Source of the DNA: CAWGMT01 sp963823675
Lineage (GTDB): Bacteria > Planctomycetota > Planctomycetia > Isosphaerales > Isosphaeraceae
DNA: 64,000 nt
Assembly: GCA_963823675.1 (NCBI GenBank)
Contig: CAWGMT010000008.1
Location: 930,001-994,000, forward strand
Direction: 5' to 3'
This document shows positions 16,762-25,225 of the stretch, one piece after another. The notes under the pieces were generated by a model. That model saw only the letters and a list, made by a program, of their open reading frames with translations, did no database searches and was not told the DNA's origin. Position 1 is the first letter of the stretch. Every line of letters starts with the position of its first letter. A program made the position numbers and the translations under genes.

Positions 16762-17119
16762 TCAGGTTGAGCTCGGCAAGCTGAGCGCCTCCGACCATCG
16801 CTCGTTCCGATGTTTATCCTGGTATCGGCGCTGATCCTCGGGCAGTGACACTCGCACTTTATCGTAGTTCACCCGGAACCATTCCACGAATTCAGGGTGG
16901 ATCTCCACAGGATGGAACACGGGCCAGTCACGGGGCAGCACATCGTCAAGGCTGCTCACTGGCTCCGACGACCATGAGCGCCAGACCTCATCGTCATTCT
17001 CGTCCAGGTCCATCGACGTGCCCTCGGACCAGAACAACCAGAACACTGTCCGACTTCTTGCCGAAGATCTTGACGCCGCCGCCCTCGACCCCAATATCGG
17101 CGATGAGTACCTTGTCCAT
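16762..17119 (-). CDS. Conserved hypothetical protein, frameshifted
   Basis: The N-terminus MDKVLIADIGVEGGGVKIFG (from 17119) lies in one frame and FWLFWSEGTSMDLDENDDEV followed by WRSWSS in another. The two join near 17044 by a net +1 shift. The corrected protein is about 118 aa, with DWPVFHPVEIHPEFVEWFRV near its end. The WSEGTSMDLDENDDE block looks like a conserved core of a small uncharacterised bacterial family. Either a real pseudogene or a sequence error; the other single-base shifts in the window make error plausible. Confidence 0.55.
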
Positions 17120-17324
17120 CTGCGATCCCACCGACTGAGAGGTTGCCTTGCTCTGTTCCGGGAGAGCACGCAACGGACAAGCTTGTCGGCCTTCGTCAAG
17201 CCTCGTCAATCGAGCATACCGTTCATTTGACTGAGCTGACAGAGCCAACGACAATCGACGTTGAAGAGTGAGGGTGACAGCGCCGTCTAGACCAACGCTT
17301 GGATCGAACATGGAGACCGTGACC

Positions 17325-17681
17325 ATGAAATGGTTCCGAAGACCGTTCATGACTTTTGCTCTCATTTGTCTGATCATCGGGTTGATGCCTTACTGGCAGC
17401 ACGTGACAATGAGAGGCTTGCCTGATGGAAGGACCGAAACCAGGAACGTATTTACGTTGGGTATTCCGCCTTCACCTCTATTGGTCTTGGAACAATCTCA
17501 CAGCGCTCCAGTGAAATCGATAAGACCGGACGGCGGGGTAACCATCGAAGGCGGCAATTATCACAGCTCAGTTGAGCTTGGATTCGTATCCTGGTCCATG
17601 CTGGCACTGGTATTGGGAGCATTGCTCTTCGAGGCAGACAGACGGTGGGGGAAAAGCCCCGAAACAATTCCTGGGAATTAG
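17325..17681 (+). CDS. Predicted two-span membrane protein
   Basis: 118 aa from the ATG at 17325, which has GGAG nine bases upstream; an ATG at 17310 is an alternative. Transmembrane helices: FMTFALICLIIGLMPYW near the N-terminus and GFVSWSMLALVLGALLFEAD near the C-terminus. About 70 residues lie between them, probably outside the cytoplasm. No family recognised. Confidence 0.55.
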   Translation: MKWFRRPFMTFALICLIIGLMPYWQHVTMRGLPDGRTETRNVFTLGIPPSPLLVLEQSHSAPVKSIRPDGGVTIEGGNYHSSVELGFVSWSMLALVLGALLFEADRRWGKSPETIPGN

Positions 17682-17707
17682 GTCGGGCAGTCGTCTGATG
17701 GAAGGGT

Positions 17708-18199
17708 TTGATTGTGGCAACAGCCAAGACTAACGCCGTGCGTCTGCTGAAGCGGCTCTGTGTCAACTTCGAGTTGCGGGCTTACGAGGTTGATCCCGAC
17801 GACTTGTCTGCCGAGACGGTCGCCGGCAAAGTCGGCATGCCGCCCGAGCAAGTGTTCAAGACCCTCGTCGTAAGGGGCGACAAGCACGGCGATTGCTTGG
17901 CTGTCATACCGGGCAACTGCGAGCTTGACCTCAAAGCCTTGGCGAAAGCAACTGCGGACAAAAAGATCGACACGGTACTGCTAAAAGAGGTCGAGCCGCT
18001 GACGGGCTACATCCGAGGCGGCGTGACGGCATTGGCGTGCAAAAAGGACTATCCGGTTTTCCTCGACGAGACTGCCCAGCTATTTGATGTGATCTCTATC
18101 TCGGCGGGAGTGCGGGGTTTACAGATCCTGCTCGCCCCAGATGATTACATCCGTGTGACGGAAGCCAAACTAGCCCCGATCGCCAAGGACAAGGAGTAG
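17708..18199 (+). CDS. ybaK: Cys-tRNA(Pro) deacylase, YbaK/EbsC family
   Basis: 163 aa. YbaK/ProRS-editing fold: KTNAVRLLKRLCVNFELRAY, FKTLVVRGDKHGDCLAVIPG, LDLKALAKATADKKIDTVLL, VEPLTGYIRGGVTALACKKD and a terminal RGLQILLAPDDYIRVTEA. The PLTGYIRGG loop is the substrate-site signature. Function by family: hydrolysis of cysteine wrongly attached to tRNA-Pro. Starts at TTG (17708) or GTG two codons later. It is 14 bases upstream of an SDR gene, with which it may share a transcript. Length is typical of the family. Confidence 0.9.
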   Translation: MIVATAKTNAVRLLKRLCVNFELRAYEVDPDDLSAETVAGKVGMPPEQVFKTLVVRGDKHGDCLAVIPGNCELDLKALAKATADKKIDTVLLKEVEPLTGYIRGGVTALACKKDYPVFLDETAQLFDVISISAGVRGLQILLAPDDYIRVTEAKLAPIAKDKE

Positions 18200-18213
18200 A
18201 AGGAGGACTTGGT

Positions 18214-19074
18214 ATGACAGACCTCGCTGGTCAAGTCGCCGTCGTCACCGGCGGCGGGAGGGGTATCGGCAAGGCGATCGCCATGGGGTTGGCGAAAGCG
18301 GGTTGCTCGGTGGCGGTCATCGCTCGCTCGCCAGATCAACTCGCTGGAACTGCCAACGAAATTACTCAAGCGGGCGGTCGAGCCATCGCGATCACCGCCG
18401 ATGTTTCCGATCCCTTAGCCGTCGAGAGGATGGTGCTTGAGGTCGAGACGTCCCTGGGACCAGTGGATCTGCTGGTCAACAATGCCGGGGCAGCGGGACC
18501 GATCGGACCGACCTGGGAAACGGATCCGAATGACTGGTGGCGATGCCTGGAGGTCAATCTGCGGGGACCGATGCTCTGCTCCAGGGCTGTCCTACCGGGA
18601 ATGATCGAAAGAGGAGGGGCGCGCATCGTAAACGTCGCCAGCGGCGCGGGCACATTCGCCATCCCTCACTTGGGTGCTTACATCACGAGCAAGACGGCTC
18701 TGATTCGGTTCACCGAAATCCTCGCCCTGGAGGCGGGTCAGCACGGCGTCAAGGTGTTCGCCATCGAGCCAGGAACCGTCCGCACGGCGATGGCTGAGTC
18801 TGCTCTGAAATCGAGGTGGTTGCCTTGGCTGGGTGAGGTGTTCAAACGAGGTGAAGACGTACCAGCCAGTCACGCCGCCGACCTCGTGATCCTGCTGGCG
18901 ACAGGGCGAGCCGATGCTCTTTCTGGTCGGTTCTTCACGATCAAAGATGATGTGGCTGGACTCATTGAAAAAGCTCGTGCCGAGGGTCTTGGTGAGTTGC
19001 AAACGCTCCGGCTTATCCACGAGCGCTGGACGTCGCTCCTGATCACCGCATCATCGACCGAATCAGCCACATAA
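18214..19074 (+). CDS. SDR family NAD(P)-dependent oxidoreductase
   Basis: 286 aa Rossmann enzyme: VAVVTGGGRGIGKAIAMGLA cofactor loop (TGGGRGIG), ADVSD, LLVNNAGAAG, catalytic Ser in NVASGAGTF and YITSK for the Tyr-Lys pair, then a PGTVRTAM segment. The basic residue in IARSP after the second strand favours NADP. GAAGGAGG lies seven bases before the ATG. The last 32 bases overlap the 3' end of the convergent DUF2905 gene. The substrate cannot be assigned; the C-terminal extension after FFTIKDD is longer than in minimal SDRs. Confidence 0.88.
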   Translation: MTDLAGQVAVVTGGGRGIGKAIAMGLAKAGCSVAVIARSPDQLAGTANEITQAGGRAIAITADVSDPLAVERMVLEVETSLGPVDLLVNNAGAAGPIGPTWETDPNDWWRCLEVNLRGPMLCSRAVLPGMIERGGARIVNVASGAGTFAIPHLGAYITSKTALIRFTEILALEAGQHGVKVFAIEPGTVRTAMAESALKSRWLPWLGEVFKRGEDVPASHAADLVILLATGRADALSGRFFTIKDDVAGLIEKARAEGLGELQTLRLIHERWTSLLITASSTESAT

Positions 19075-19300
19075 CAAGACTCAGTACGACGCTGATCGCG
19101 ATGCAAGTCACGATCGGGAAGTAGAACCGGCTGTTTCCCCTCTCGATCACAATATCGCCCGGCAGCCGCCCCAATGTCGGGAGAGTAGGAACCAGAACCC
19201 AGATCAATCCGATCCCGGCGATGACCAAGCCGACGATCACCAGTACCCACCCAAAGCCGCTGTTTCCGTTCGCTCCGTTCATCGATGGTTTCCTTGTCAT
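19043..19300 (-). CDS. DUF2905 family membrane protein
   Basis: 85 aa. The family signature is clear: GLVIAGIGLIWVLVPTLPTL followed by GRLPGDIVIERGNSRFYFPI, then VTCIAISVVLSLVMWLIR. Two transmembrane helices flank the GRLPGDI loop. Function unknown. Its start codon overlaps the stop of the DUF2325 gene upstream (ATGA at 19300-19297), so the two form a coupled pair. The 3' end overlaps the convergent SDR gene. Confidence 0.85.
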   Translation of the reverse strand: MTRKPSMNGANGNSGFGWVLVIVGLVIAGIGLIWVLVPTLPTLGRLPGDIVIERGNSRFYFPIVTCIAISVVLSLVMWLIRSMMR

Positions 19301-20874
19301 TCAGTCGTCATGTCGCCGAGTTGCCGACTGCACTGGGCACGAATCTGGGCGGCGACTTGGTTTGGGTTATAGCCCCCCGGCAGCCGCACCATTGGCTTGC
19401 CATAGCGATCGCAGAACTGCTTCACGTCGCCGAAGGAGTGGCTCGACCACCGGATCGCCAGCAGGACAACTGCCACGTCGGGGCGAGCGACGAAGGGCTT
19501 GAACGTTTCGAATGACTCATGCTCCCTGGTCTCGATCCAGTGGAGTTCCTTCAAGTTCAGGGCTGCCTTCAGCATATCGTAGGCATCCGGGCGGCGGTTC
19601 CCGCCGATCAGCACCGCACTCTTGCCTGATAGCAATCGAGCAGCTTCGATGACATCGGCAGTCGGGACGGCGGGAGCCGCAACTTCACGAGACGACATGA
19701 GACCCGCCAAGTAGCGGTCGATCTCCCGTAGGACGAGACCGAATCCTGGCGGCAGATCACTCAAGTCTGGCAGTTCATCGAGGACAGGGAGCAAGACTTC
19801 CCGTAGTACCACGCTGCTGACGGGCATACCCTCGCCGACCAAATCCTCGATCGCACCGGCAACCTTGCGCCAGTCGTATTCCCTGCCCTTTCCCTCACCG
19901 ATCAGCTTGGCGTGGTACCGGAGCCGGTTGAGGTGCGACTTCCTCCGCTTGGCTCGCTGCCCAACCTCCTGGAATTTCGCGTCCAGAGCCTCGATGCGGC
20001 GTTCAATTTGAGGAAGGAGCGCCGGGTCGGCGGAATCGTCGAGCCGCATGTGGCGGCGGATATAGATTTGCTCCCGTGTGGTGACCCCACGCAGCCAGTT
20101 GTAGACCCGGAACTGATCCTGGTCTTTTGGTCCGTCGATCCGGTCGATTGCCACCTTCAGCGCGGACTGCGCCTCGGCGAGCAGGTCGAGCGCAGGCTCG
20201 AAATACTCCCGGTTGGCTTCGAGGTCGGGCAGCATTCCGCGCATCAGTGCCACTGCATCGGCTACTGCCTCGAAACACCCTGCCACGTCCTCCAGCGGTG
20301 CCGTCTCCCTGGGAAGGGCGAAGTCGGGGGAATTCATCCAGAGGTAGCAATCGTGGTCCCTGGCGCGGTCAAGGATCTCCCTGTCCCTCGGGGAGATCTC
20401 AACCCGGAACTCAGCCCCCTCGTCGATACGGCGTCGGCGAGTAACCGCCCACCGAATGCCTTCAGCCTTCAGGCGGCAACGGCTTTCGATTGCAGGCAGT
20501 TCGGCGTTGGTGGTCGCCTCCCTGCCTGCCGAATGCTTGGGTTCTATACGAACGTCTCCCTCGGGTGGTCGAGCCCGACTGAGAGTCGGTAGTGGCAGTA
20601 GTGATGCCGTAGGACTAGCCTCAATCTCCACCGTCGGGAGCCTCCGCTCATCTTCGATTGAAGGCGACGACTCTCGTCCCGGTTCGCCTAGTTCCTGCTC
20701 CTCAGCCACCTGCGAGCCCGGTTCCGGCGTTTCCAAAAGCGACGGACGCTCGGTCGCTAGCAGAACTGCCCCGGCAAGAGCCCGCAAGTCTTGGCGAAGT
20801 CCGTCATCCTGATCCGCAAGTGTCAGTAGTCGTTCGGTTAGGCGTGCAACCGCTTGAACCAGGTCTTGGTTCAT
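19297..20874 (-). CDS. DUF2325 domain-containing protein
   Basis: 525 aa starting MNQDLVQAVARLTERLLTLA. The N-terminal third is low-complexity and Pro/Glu-rich. The central part is helical and predicted coiled coil (ALDLLAEAQSALKVAIDRID; IERRIEALDAKFQEVGQRAK). The C-terminal 90 residues fit DUF2325: GKSAVLIGGNRRPDAYDMLK, ETFKPFVARPDVAVVLLAIR, WSSHSFGDVKQF and a GKPMVRLPGGYNPNQVA end. That domain is a small Rossmann-like module of unknown function. The ATG at 20874 has AAGGGA upstream, preferred over a start 50 codons earlier. Translationally coupled to the DUF2905 gene. Confidence 0.7.
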   Translation of the reverse strand: MNQDLVQAVARLTERLLTLADQDDGLRQDLRALAGAVLLATERPSLLETPEPGSQVAEEQELGEPGRESSPSIEDERRLPTVEIEASPTASLLPLPTLSRARPPEGDVRIEPKHSAGREATTNAELPAIESRCRLKAEGIRWAVTRRRRIDEGAEFRVEISPRDREILDRARDHDCYLWMNSPDFALPRETAPLEDVAGCFEAVADAVALMRGMLPDLEANREYFEPALDLLAEAQSALKVAIDRIDGPKDQDQFRVYNWLRGVTTREQIYIRRHMRLDDSADPALLPQIERRIEALDAKFQEVGQRAKRRKSHLNRLRYHAKLIGEGKGREYDWRKVAGAIEDLVGEGMPVSSVVLREVLLPVLDELPDLSDLPPGFGLVLREIDRYLAGLMSSREVAAPAVPTADVIEAARLLSGKSAVLIGGNRRPDAYDMLKAALNLKELHWIETREHESFETFKPFVARPDVAVVLLAIRWSSHSFGDVKQFCDRYGKPMVRLPGGYNPNQVAAQIRAQCSRQLGDMTTE

Positions 20875-20894
20875 AGTTAAAGTCCCTTCGTCTT

Positions 20895-21209
20895 CATGGC
20901 GATGCGTTTCCCATCCTACCACTCTACTCCTTCCAAAGACTCTTCGGACTGCTGACCTCTGAGACGGTGGCTCGCTGGCTGGCTGCTCAGCTTGCCGATG
21001 GACACGGGATTCTGGAGGAGCCACCCGTCGAGGGGGTCACGAGGCACGGGGAGGGGGCGCACTCCTATGTGGTGATGGGTCGGAGTGCGACTGTCGATGA
21101 TGCACTGTCCGAGTTCGACGACCACATGCACGCTGGTAACGTGCTCGATGCGATTATCCTGACCCACAATGGGAGTTACCGACGCCCCCTTGGCTCTGGC
21201 TGCTCCTGA
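20895..21209 (+). pseudogene. CBS-domain protein fragment
   Basis: Without any start codon the frame reads FPILPLYSFQRLFGLLTSET followed by VARWLAAQLADG, then SYVVMGRSATVDDALSEFDD and GNVLDAIILTHNG, a layout like the two halves of a CBS pair (GLLTxETVARW; TVxxAxxxF...LDAIxxTxNG). The N-terminal CBS start is missing and the frame ends at RRPLGSGCS, where a PLGxxTxWD ending would be expected. It opens inside the leader of the divergent DUF2325 gene. I read it as a degraded remnant. Confidence 0.45.
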
Positions 21210-21241
21210 TCGGAGGTCTCGCCCTCATCTTCTGGCAGTTC

Positions 21242-21490
21242 GTGCCGAGAACCGAAATTCAAGTCAACGACCAGTTTGAAGTACGATCCCAGGGAACCTT
21301 CATTAAGAGTCCAGTCGAGCGCAGGAATGAAGAAAAAGTCGCCCGTGCAGAACAGGCTATTCTGAGAGCTCTGGAACTATGCCGAGAGATGGCAGAGAAC
21401 GTGGCATTGCCGCAGGAACAAAGGGAGCGGCTAGAACGCGCGATCTCAGAATTCGAGGTGCTCTTGCGGAGCTTGCAGCAACCCGAATGA
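21242..21490 (+). CDS. Short hypothetical protein, possibly with an N-terminal membrane helix
   Basis: 82 aa from a GTG start (PRTEIQVNDQFEVRSQGTF), ending in a Glu/Leu-rich amphipathic helix (RAEQAILRALELCREMAENV). The same frame stays open upstream and would add a helix (WLWLLLIGGLALIFWQFVP) back to about 21180, but no start codon is evident there. Its TGA stop lies in the same frame as the next broken membrane gene. Possibly decayed. Confidence 0.3.
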   Translation: MPRTEIQVNDQFEVRSQGTFIKSPVERRNEEKVARAEQAILRALELCREMAENVALPQEQRERLERAISEFEVLLRSLQQPE

Positions 21491-21709
21491 TTAGCAGACC
21501 TAGATAACGCAAGGACGAGCCAGCAGGCGTTCTTGCTCATCTCGGGGATCATTTTCGGAGCGGTCGCCCTATTGCATTCCGTCCGTCTCGCCTTGCGCTG
21601 GCAGGTCAAAGTCAACCAGCGAGAGATTCCGATGGGTCTGTCCGTTGGTGGTCTCATCGTTGCGGCGGGGCTGTGCTTCTGGGCATTGTGGTTGTTGTTA
21701 AGACCTTGA
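21491..21709 (+). pseudogene. Small two-helix membrane protein lacking a start
   Basis: The frame encodes NARTSQQAFLLISGIIFGAV, then ALLHSVRLALRWQVKVNQRE and IPMGLSVGGLIVAAGLCFWA before a terminal LWLLLRP. This looks like the ~70-aa two-helix proteins common in planctomycetes. No ATG, GTG or TTG precedes the first helix in frame; an out-of-frame ATG at 21487 suggests a small indel near the start. Confidence 0.45.
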
Positions 21710-21759
21710 ACAGGAGCGGCGACTCGTAGTACTGCTTGCGTTCTTTGAGAAAGCAGGCC

Positions 21760-22089
21760 CTACTTGAATAGCAGCAACAGCATCACCACGGGCGTTTTCG
21801 CCTGGATGCTGTGCCGCAGCCCGGCAGGCATGTGAACCCAGGTCCCGGGCGTCGCTTCCAGAGCGTCCTCGCCCAGCGTCAGCTTTACCTCGCCGCTCAG
21901 GAAATGCAGAACGGCGGGCATCGAGGCAGTGTGTTCGGACATCTCTTCGCCTTCGGCGAATCCGAAGATCACTGCCTTGACTTTCTCATCGTTATAGAGG
22001 GTGCGGCTTAGGATGCCCTTCGCCGGTGGTTCAACTTCTTTGGCCAAGTCCAGGAACAGGGAGTATTCGCTCACGCTTGATCGCCTCAT
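21760..22089 (-). CDS. Cupin domain protein
   Basis: 109 aa starting MRRSSVSEYSLFLDLAKEVE. Cupin motifs: FAEGEEMSEHTASMPAVLHF with the His ligand in EHT, then LSGEVKLTLGEDALEATPG, and PAGLRHSIQAKTPVVMLLLL. Its ATG overlaps the stop of the upstream hemerythrin gene (ATGA at 22089-22086), so the two were translationally coupled. Small metal-binding cupin with unknown ligand; pairing with a hemerythrin suggests an oxygen- or redox-related role (inference). Confidence 0.78.
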   Translation of the reverse strand: MRRSSVSEYSLFLDLAKEVEPPAKGILSRTLYNDEKVKAVIFGFAEGEEMSEHTASMPAVLHFLSGEVKLTLGEDALEATPGTWVHMPAGLRHSIQAKTPVVMLLLLFK

Positions 22090-22578
22090 CGCAGTGCTTG
22101 TTGCCAATGAGCCAGTTCACTTCCGAAGCTCTCAGACAAGCCGGTAAGCCCTCGTTCTTGCTCAACCTGCGAGAACTTGCCGATCACGGTGGCGTCGTCG
22201 GCTTCGCTCATCACTCGTTCCGCCATGCGGAACAGAACGTTGTTCTCCTTAAAGATGTGCTGTTCCAGCAGCGGAATGTATTGGCCGGCGGCATCGGCAA
22301 ACTTCCGACAGTCGAACGGCTGGGCCTCACTCGCCGTGCGCATCCGACCCACGCGGTCTCGCCCCAGAACGTGCTCGTGCAACATCACGCCTATTGGTCC
22401 GCCTTATTCGGGAATGCCCCGCTGTTTCAGAAGGGGAAAGAGCAGTTCCTCCTCCTTTGCGTGGTGGCACTGATCGGCAAACTGCTGGAAAAACCGAGCT
22501 GCCCATTGCGGGTAACCATCGGGGATGGGCTGGCCCGCTTCGATCCGCCCGGCAGCCTTATCCAGCCGGTTCTGCCTG
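22086..22578 (-). pseudogene. Hemerythrin domain protein, truncated at the N-terminus and carrying an in-frame stop
   Basis: The frame gives QWAARFFQQFADQCHHAKEE then ELLFPLLKQRGIPE, a TAA at 22406-22404, and continues in the same frame with GGPIGVMLHEHVLGRDRVGR and YIPLLEQHIFKENNVLFRMA. The di-iron ligands HHxxEE, HEH and HIFKEN are all visible, so both pieces come from one hemerythrin domain. The first helix (usual His ligand) is missing: upstream it runs into an ICMT-like remnant at about 22570. The in-frame TAA and missing helix suggest a real pseudogene. Confidence 0.7.
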
Positions 22579-22764
22579 CAACCTCTCATCTTCCCACTGT
22601 GTACGGACAATCAATAAGAGAGAAGTAAGACCTGTCGGAATCAACGCCCGCAGAGAACCAAGGGACAATGCGATGCCTCCAAAGAGGAGAACAGCCGCCA
22701 CATTGCGGAAGCGGTCTATTACTGAGGCACGAAGATTATCTGGTTGGTTTGCTTGGGGTGGCAT
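22558..22764 (-). pseudogene. C-terminal fragment of an isoprenylcysteine methyltransferase-like membrane protein
   Basis: The frame includes NVAAVLLFGGIALSLGSLRA, LIPTGLTSLLLIVRTQWEDE and RLQAE. The IVRTQWEDERLQAE ending resembles the C-terminal catalytic tail of the ICMT/PEMT family, in which R..ED..L is conserved. Only the last membrane helices remain. It overlaps the broken start of the hemerythrin gene, so the two were joined by a deletion. Confidence 0.45.
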
Positions 22765-23108
22765 GGCGGGGACTCCCGAGGGTGCGATTTGCCCAAGAGT
22801 ACCAGTCGTTTGACCGAGCCAACAGGGACGGCGAGAATCGAGGCGATTGACGCGCTCCGGAGCGGTTCGAACTCGACAGTTGAAAGCGTTGGTGACAGCG
22901 CGTGCCGTCATTCGGCGGATCGACTGGGTCGTGATTGGAGGTGGAGGGGAGGATTTCTGGCAAGATCGTCATGGCCGCTTCTTCTGGAAAACTGGGCCGT
23001 ATATCATCGAGATGCGGCACGGACGAAGTTTTGCCACCAGACGATGCCGGTGTCGCCTCATCGCGCATCCGCTTCAGAACCCGTCTCGCTCTCCCCGTCG
23101 AGGGATCC

Positions 23109-24071
23109 ATGAGCAGGTACACAAAAGCCGCCTGGGCCGAACTGACGAGCTACGAAGCCGAGCAAGTCCGGCAGATCGCCGCCTGGAAGTCCGAGCCGCC
23201 GAACCCCTTCGCCGAATTGTTCAAGAATATCACGCTGCCCGGGGCTCGTTGGTTGGAGCGCGTCATCCCGGACCGGATCGTCATGGCGGCGATCGAGAAA
23301 GGCTACGACCTCACCTCCCTGCTTGCCGAGCAGGAGCGGACCAGGCGACAGGCCGGCGTCCCTGACCTCAGCGAGCTTCTGATCAAGCCTCTGGAGGAGT
23401 GTGACCGACTGGCCGGCCGTTTCGGCAGCGCCGCCATGACCATCTCGATCGTTGAAGGTGCGGCGACCGGTGCCGGCGGAGTGTTGACCACCCTGATCGA
23501 TATGCCCTTGCTGTTCCTCTTGTCGCTCTGGACGATCTTCAAGGTCGGCCACTGCTACGGATTCGCCCTTGACCAGCCGAAGGACCGGCGGTACGTCCTC
23601 GGCGTGCTGATCGCCGCCATCTCCGGCTCACTGCACGCGAAGCAGGCGCGCCTGGGCCAACTTCACGAGCTGGAAGAATGGCTCCTCCAGGAGACTCAGG
23701 AGGAGATCATCGCCGAGGAGTTGTTGTCCCTGTTGTTTCAGCTCGAAGTCTTCGAGGGGATACCGGGGATCGCCACGGTTTCAGGTGCCCTCCTGAACAT
23801 GGCATTCATCCACCGGGTCGAGATCACGGCGCAGCGGGTTTTCCAGGAGCGTTGGATGCGACACAACGGTAAGGTCGACGTCATCGCGCCGGCCGAAGCC
23901 CCAGCCCACAAGCTCGCGGGGGGCTGGGCGGGTGCTCTGAATCGTGTGGTGTACGCAGGGAGTTACTGTCTCGGGTACGGTGCTGTGTTGCCGGCCTGCT
24001 TGGTCTTCTCGCTGTTCCGACCGATCACCAAGGTCGGCGCTACTGAGGGCGAACTTGTAGCCGTCCCGTGA
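23109..24071 (+). CDS. EcsC family protein
   Basis: 320 aa starting MSRYTKAAWAELTSYEAEQV. EcsC-type pattern: WLERVIPDRIVMAAIEKGYD, a GGVLTTLIDMPLLFLLSLWT membrane-associated helix, KVGHCYGFALDQPKDRRYVL and VSGALLNMAFIHRVEITAQR before a final hydrophobic stretch with SYCLGYGAVLPACLVFSLFR. EcsC proteins are named after the third gene of the Bacillus ecs ABC transporter cluster; their biochemical role is unclear. The ATG at 23109 starts at the homology and has GAGGGA just upstream. Confidence 0.75.
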   Translation: MSRYTKAAWAELTSYEAEQVRQIAAWKSEPPNPFAELFKNITLPGARWLERVIPDRIVMAAIEKGYDLTSLLAEQERTRRQAGVPDLSELLIKPLEECDRLAGRFGSAAMTISIVEGAATGAGGVLTTLIDMPLLFLLSLWTIFKVGHCYGFALDQPKDRRYVLGVLIAAISGSLHAKQARLGQLHELEEWLLQETQEEIIAEELLSLLFQLEVFEGIPGIATVSGALLNMAFIHRVEITAQRVFQERWMRHNGKVDVIAPAEAPAHKLAGGWAGALNRVVYAGSYCLGYGAVLPACLVFSLFRPITKVGATEGELVAVP

Positions 24072-24084
24072 CTGGAGGAAGATA

Positions 24085-24240
24085 AGGGCCACCAACGCTC
24101 GCGTGGAGGCGTGGTCGCCCAAGACAACGATCGAGGCAGGCGATGTCGTGGCAGTCATTGCCCTGAACCTCGGACTCTGGTGGCTGAACGCTTGCCGCAT
24201 TGTGTACGTCGTGGATGAAGAGGAGCCGATCCGAAGGCAG
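24085..24240 (+). pseudogene. DUF1990 family fragment
   Basis: The frame reads NARVEAWSPKTTIEAGDVVA, then VIALNLGLWWLNACRIVYVV and DEEEPIRR, which matches the middle of DUF1990 proteins (G.VVAV.A..LG.W.LN.CRIVYV.DE). The start and the following FGFAYGTLP part are absent, so only about 50 residues remain. Confidence 0.5.
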
Positions 24241-24434
24241 CACCATCACGACCCCCGAGAACTGAAGCAGAATCAATTACCATCGGGCGAGGGCGTTGTC
24301 CGGAGTGTGTATTGACGAAACACGCCTTTGTGTTCGCTTCTATTGATTTCAGCGGTGAAAAAAGCAACGCTCGGAGTTGCGAGATCGCACTACTGCAAGA
24401 GTGCTCGTGGACCGGTTGGTCAGCGGAGGCATTC

Positions 24435-25043
24435 GTGGTTGAAGCGACCGGACAACGCCGATTCCGCCTCTCGATCAGAACGCTGATGATCGCCATCGCA
24501 TTGTGCGCCGTCTTCCTCGTTCCGCTTGTCTGGATGCGTCGTCAACTTGAGCTGCAATTGACCATGGAGAGGCTGGCTGCCGAGAATGCCAGGGCTCAAG
24601 CTGAAAGGGCACTCTATGCCGCCCAAGTCAGTTCCGCCCAGGCTGCGCTTAGTGCCGCCACGCTGGGCAACACTGACCAGCCCAAAACGGAAAGCCTCTG
24701 GGCTGCCTTGAGCGTCAACCACACCATCTTCAAAACGGGACAAACAAAAGACCTAAGAATCGAGTTCACTCTCGTCAACGACGGCAACAAGGTGATCGAC
24801 CCGAAGATCCTGGAGTCCCGCATCGTCATCAACGACAAGGAACTCGCTGACTCTGGATTGGTCGTAAGTAGCGTCCCGAAAGAGGCTCGTTTCAAGGCAC
24901 TATCGCCAGGAGACAATCTTCAATTAAGTGTTCTTCTCGGTGACCATTTCAAGGAGCCAGGGACGTATCGCGTGTCCTGGAAGGGCATAGGTTTCCTCTC
25001 CCCAGAAATCGTGCTCCGAATCTTGCCCGAAAAAGCCCGCTGA
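24435..25043 (+). CDS. Membrane-anchored coiled-coil protein of planctomycete type
   Basis: 202 aa from a GTG at 24435 with GGAGG at 24425-24429. The N-terminus RRFRLSIRTLMIAIALCAVF is a basic stretch plus membrane anchor, followed by a heptad-rich helix (RQLELQLTMERLAAENARAQ, AERALYAAQVSSAQAALSAA). The C-terminal domain is beta-rich with RIEFTLVNDGNKVIDPKILE, SRIVINDKELADSG and FKEPGTYRVSWKGIGF, an Ig-like layout. I recall this architecture from several planctomycete genomes; function unknown. The outside location of the beta domain is inferred. Confidence 0.65.
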   Translation: MVEATGQRRFRLSIRTLMIAIALCAVFLVPLVWMRRQLELQLTMERLAAENARAQAERALYAAQVSSAQAALSAATLGNTDQPKTESLWAALSVNHTIFKTGQTKDLRIEFTLVNDGNKVIDPKILESRIVINDKELADSGLVVSSVPKEARFKALSPGDNLQLSVLLGDHFKEPGTYRVSWKGIGFLSPEIVLRILPEKAR

Positions 25044-25225
25044 TCGCCCCGAAGCCGACGGTGAACCCATGATTCTCGTGAGTGATAGTCATTCCCACGT
25101 CAACCGGCGCAACGGCTTAGATCTGATGTCGAAGCCGCTGAGCCGTGCGGTCCTGTGCTGCAAGAACTTGTCCGATAGGTGGTCCACGGGCTGTTGAACC
25201 TCATCAATCAGTCGAGATCCGAGAA

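Noticed and set aside
21488..21490. In-frame TGA between two frames as a selenocysteine codon, given the nearby tRNA-Sec
   Set aside because: The two parts do not form one recognisable protein, the second looks like an independent small membrane protein, and there is no evident SECIS-like hairpin right after the TGA.
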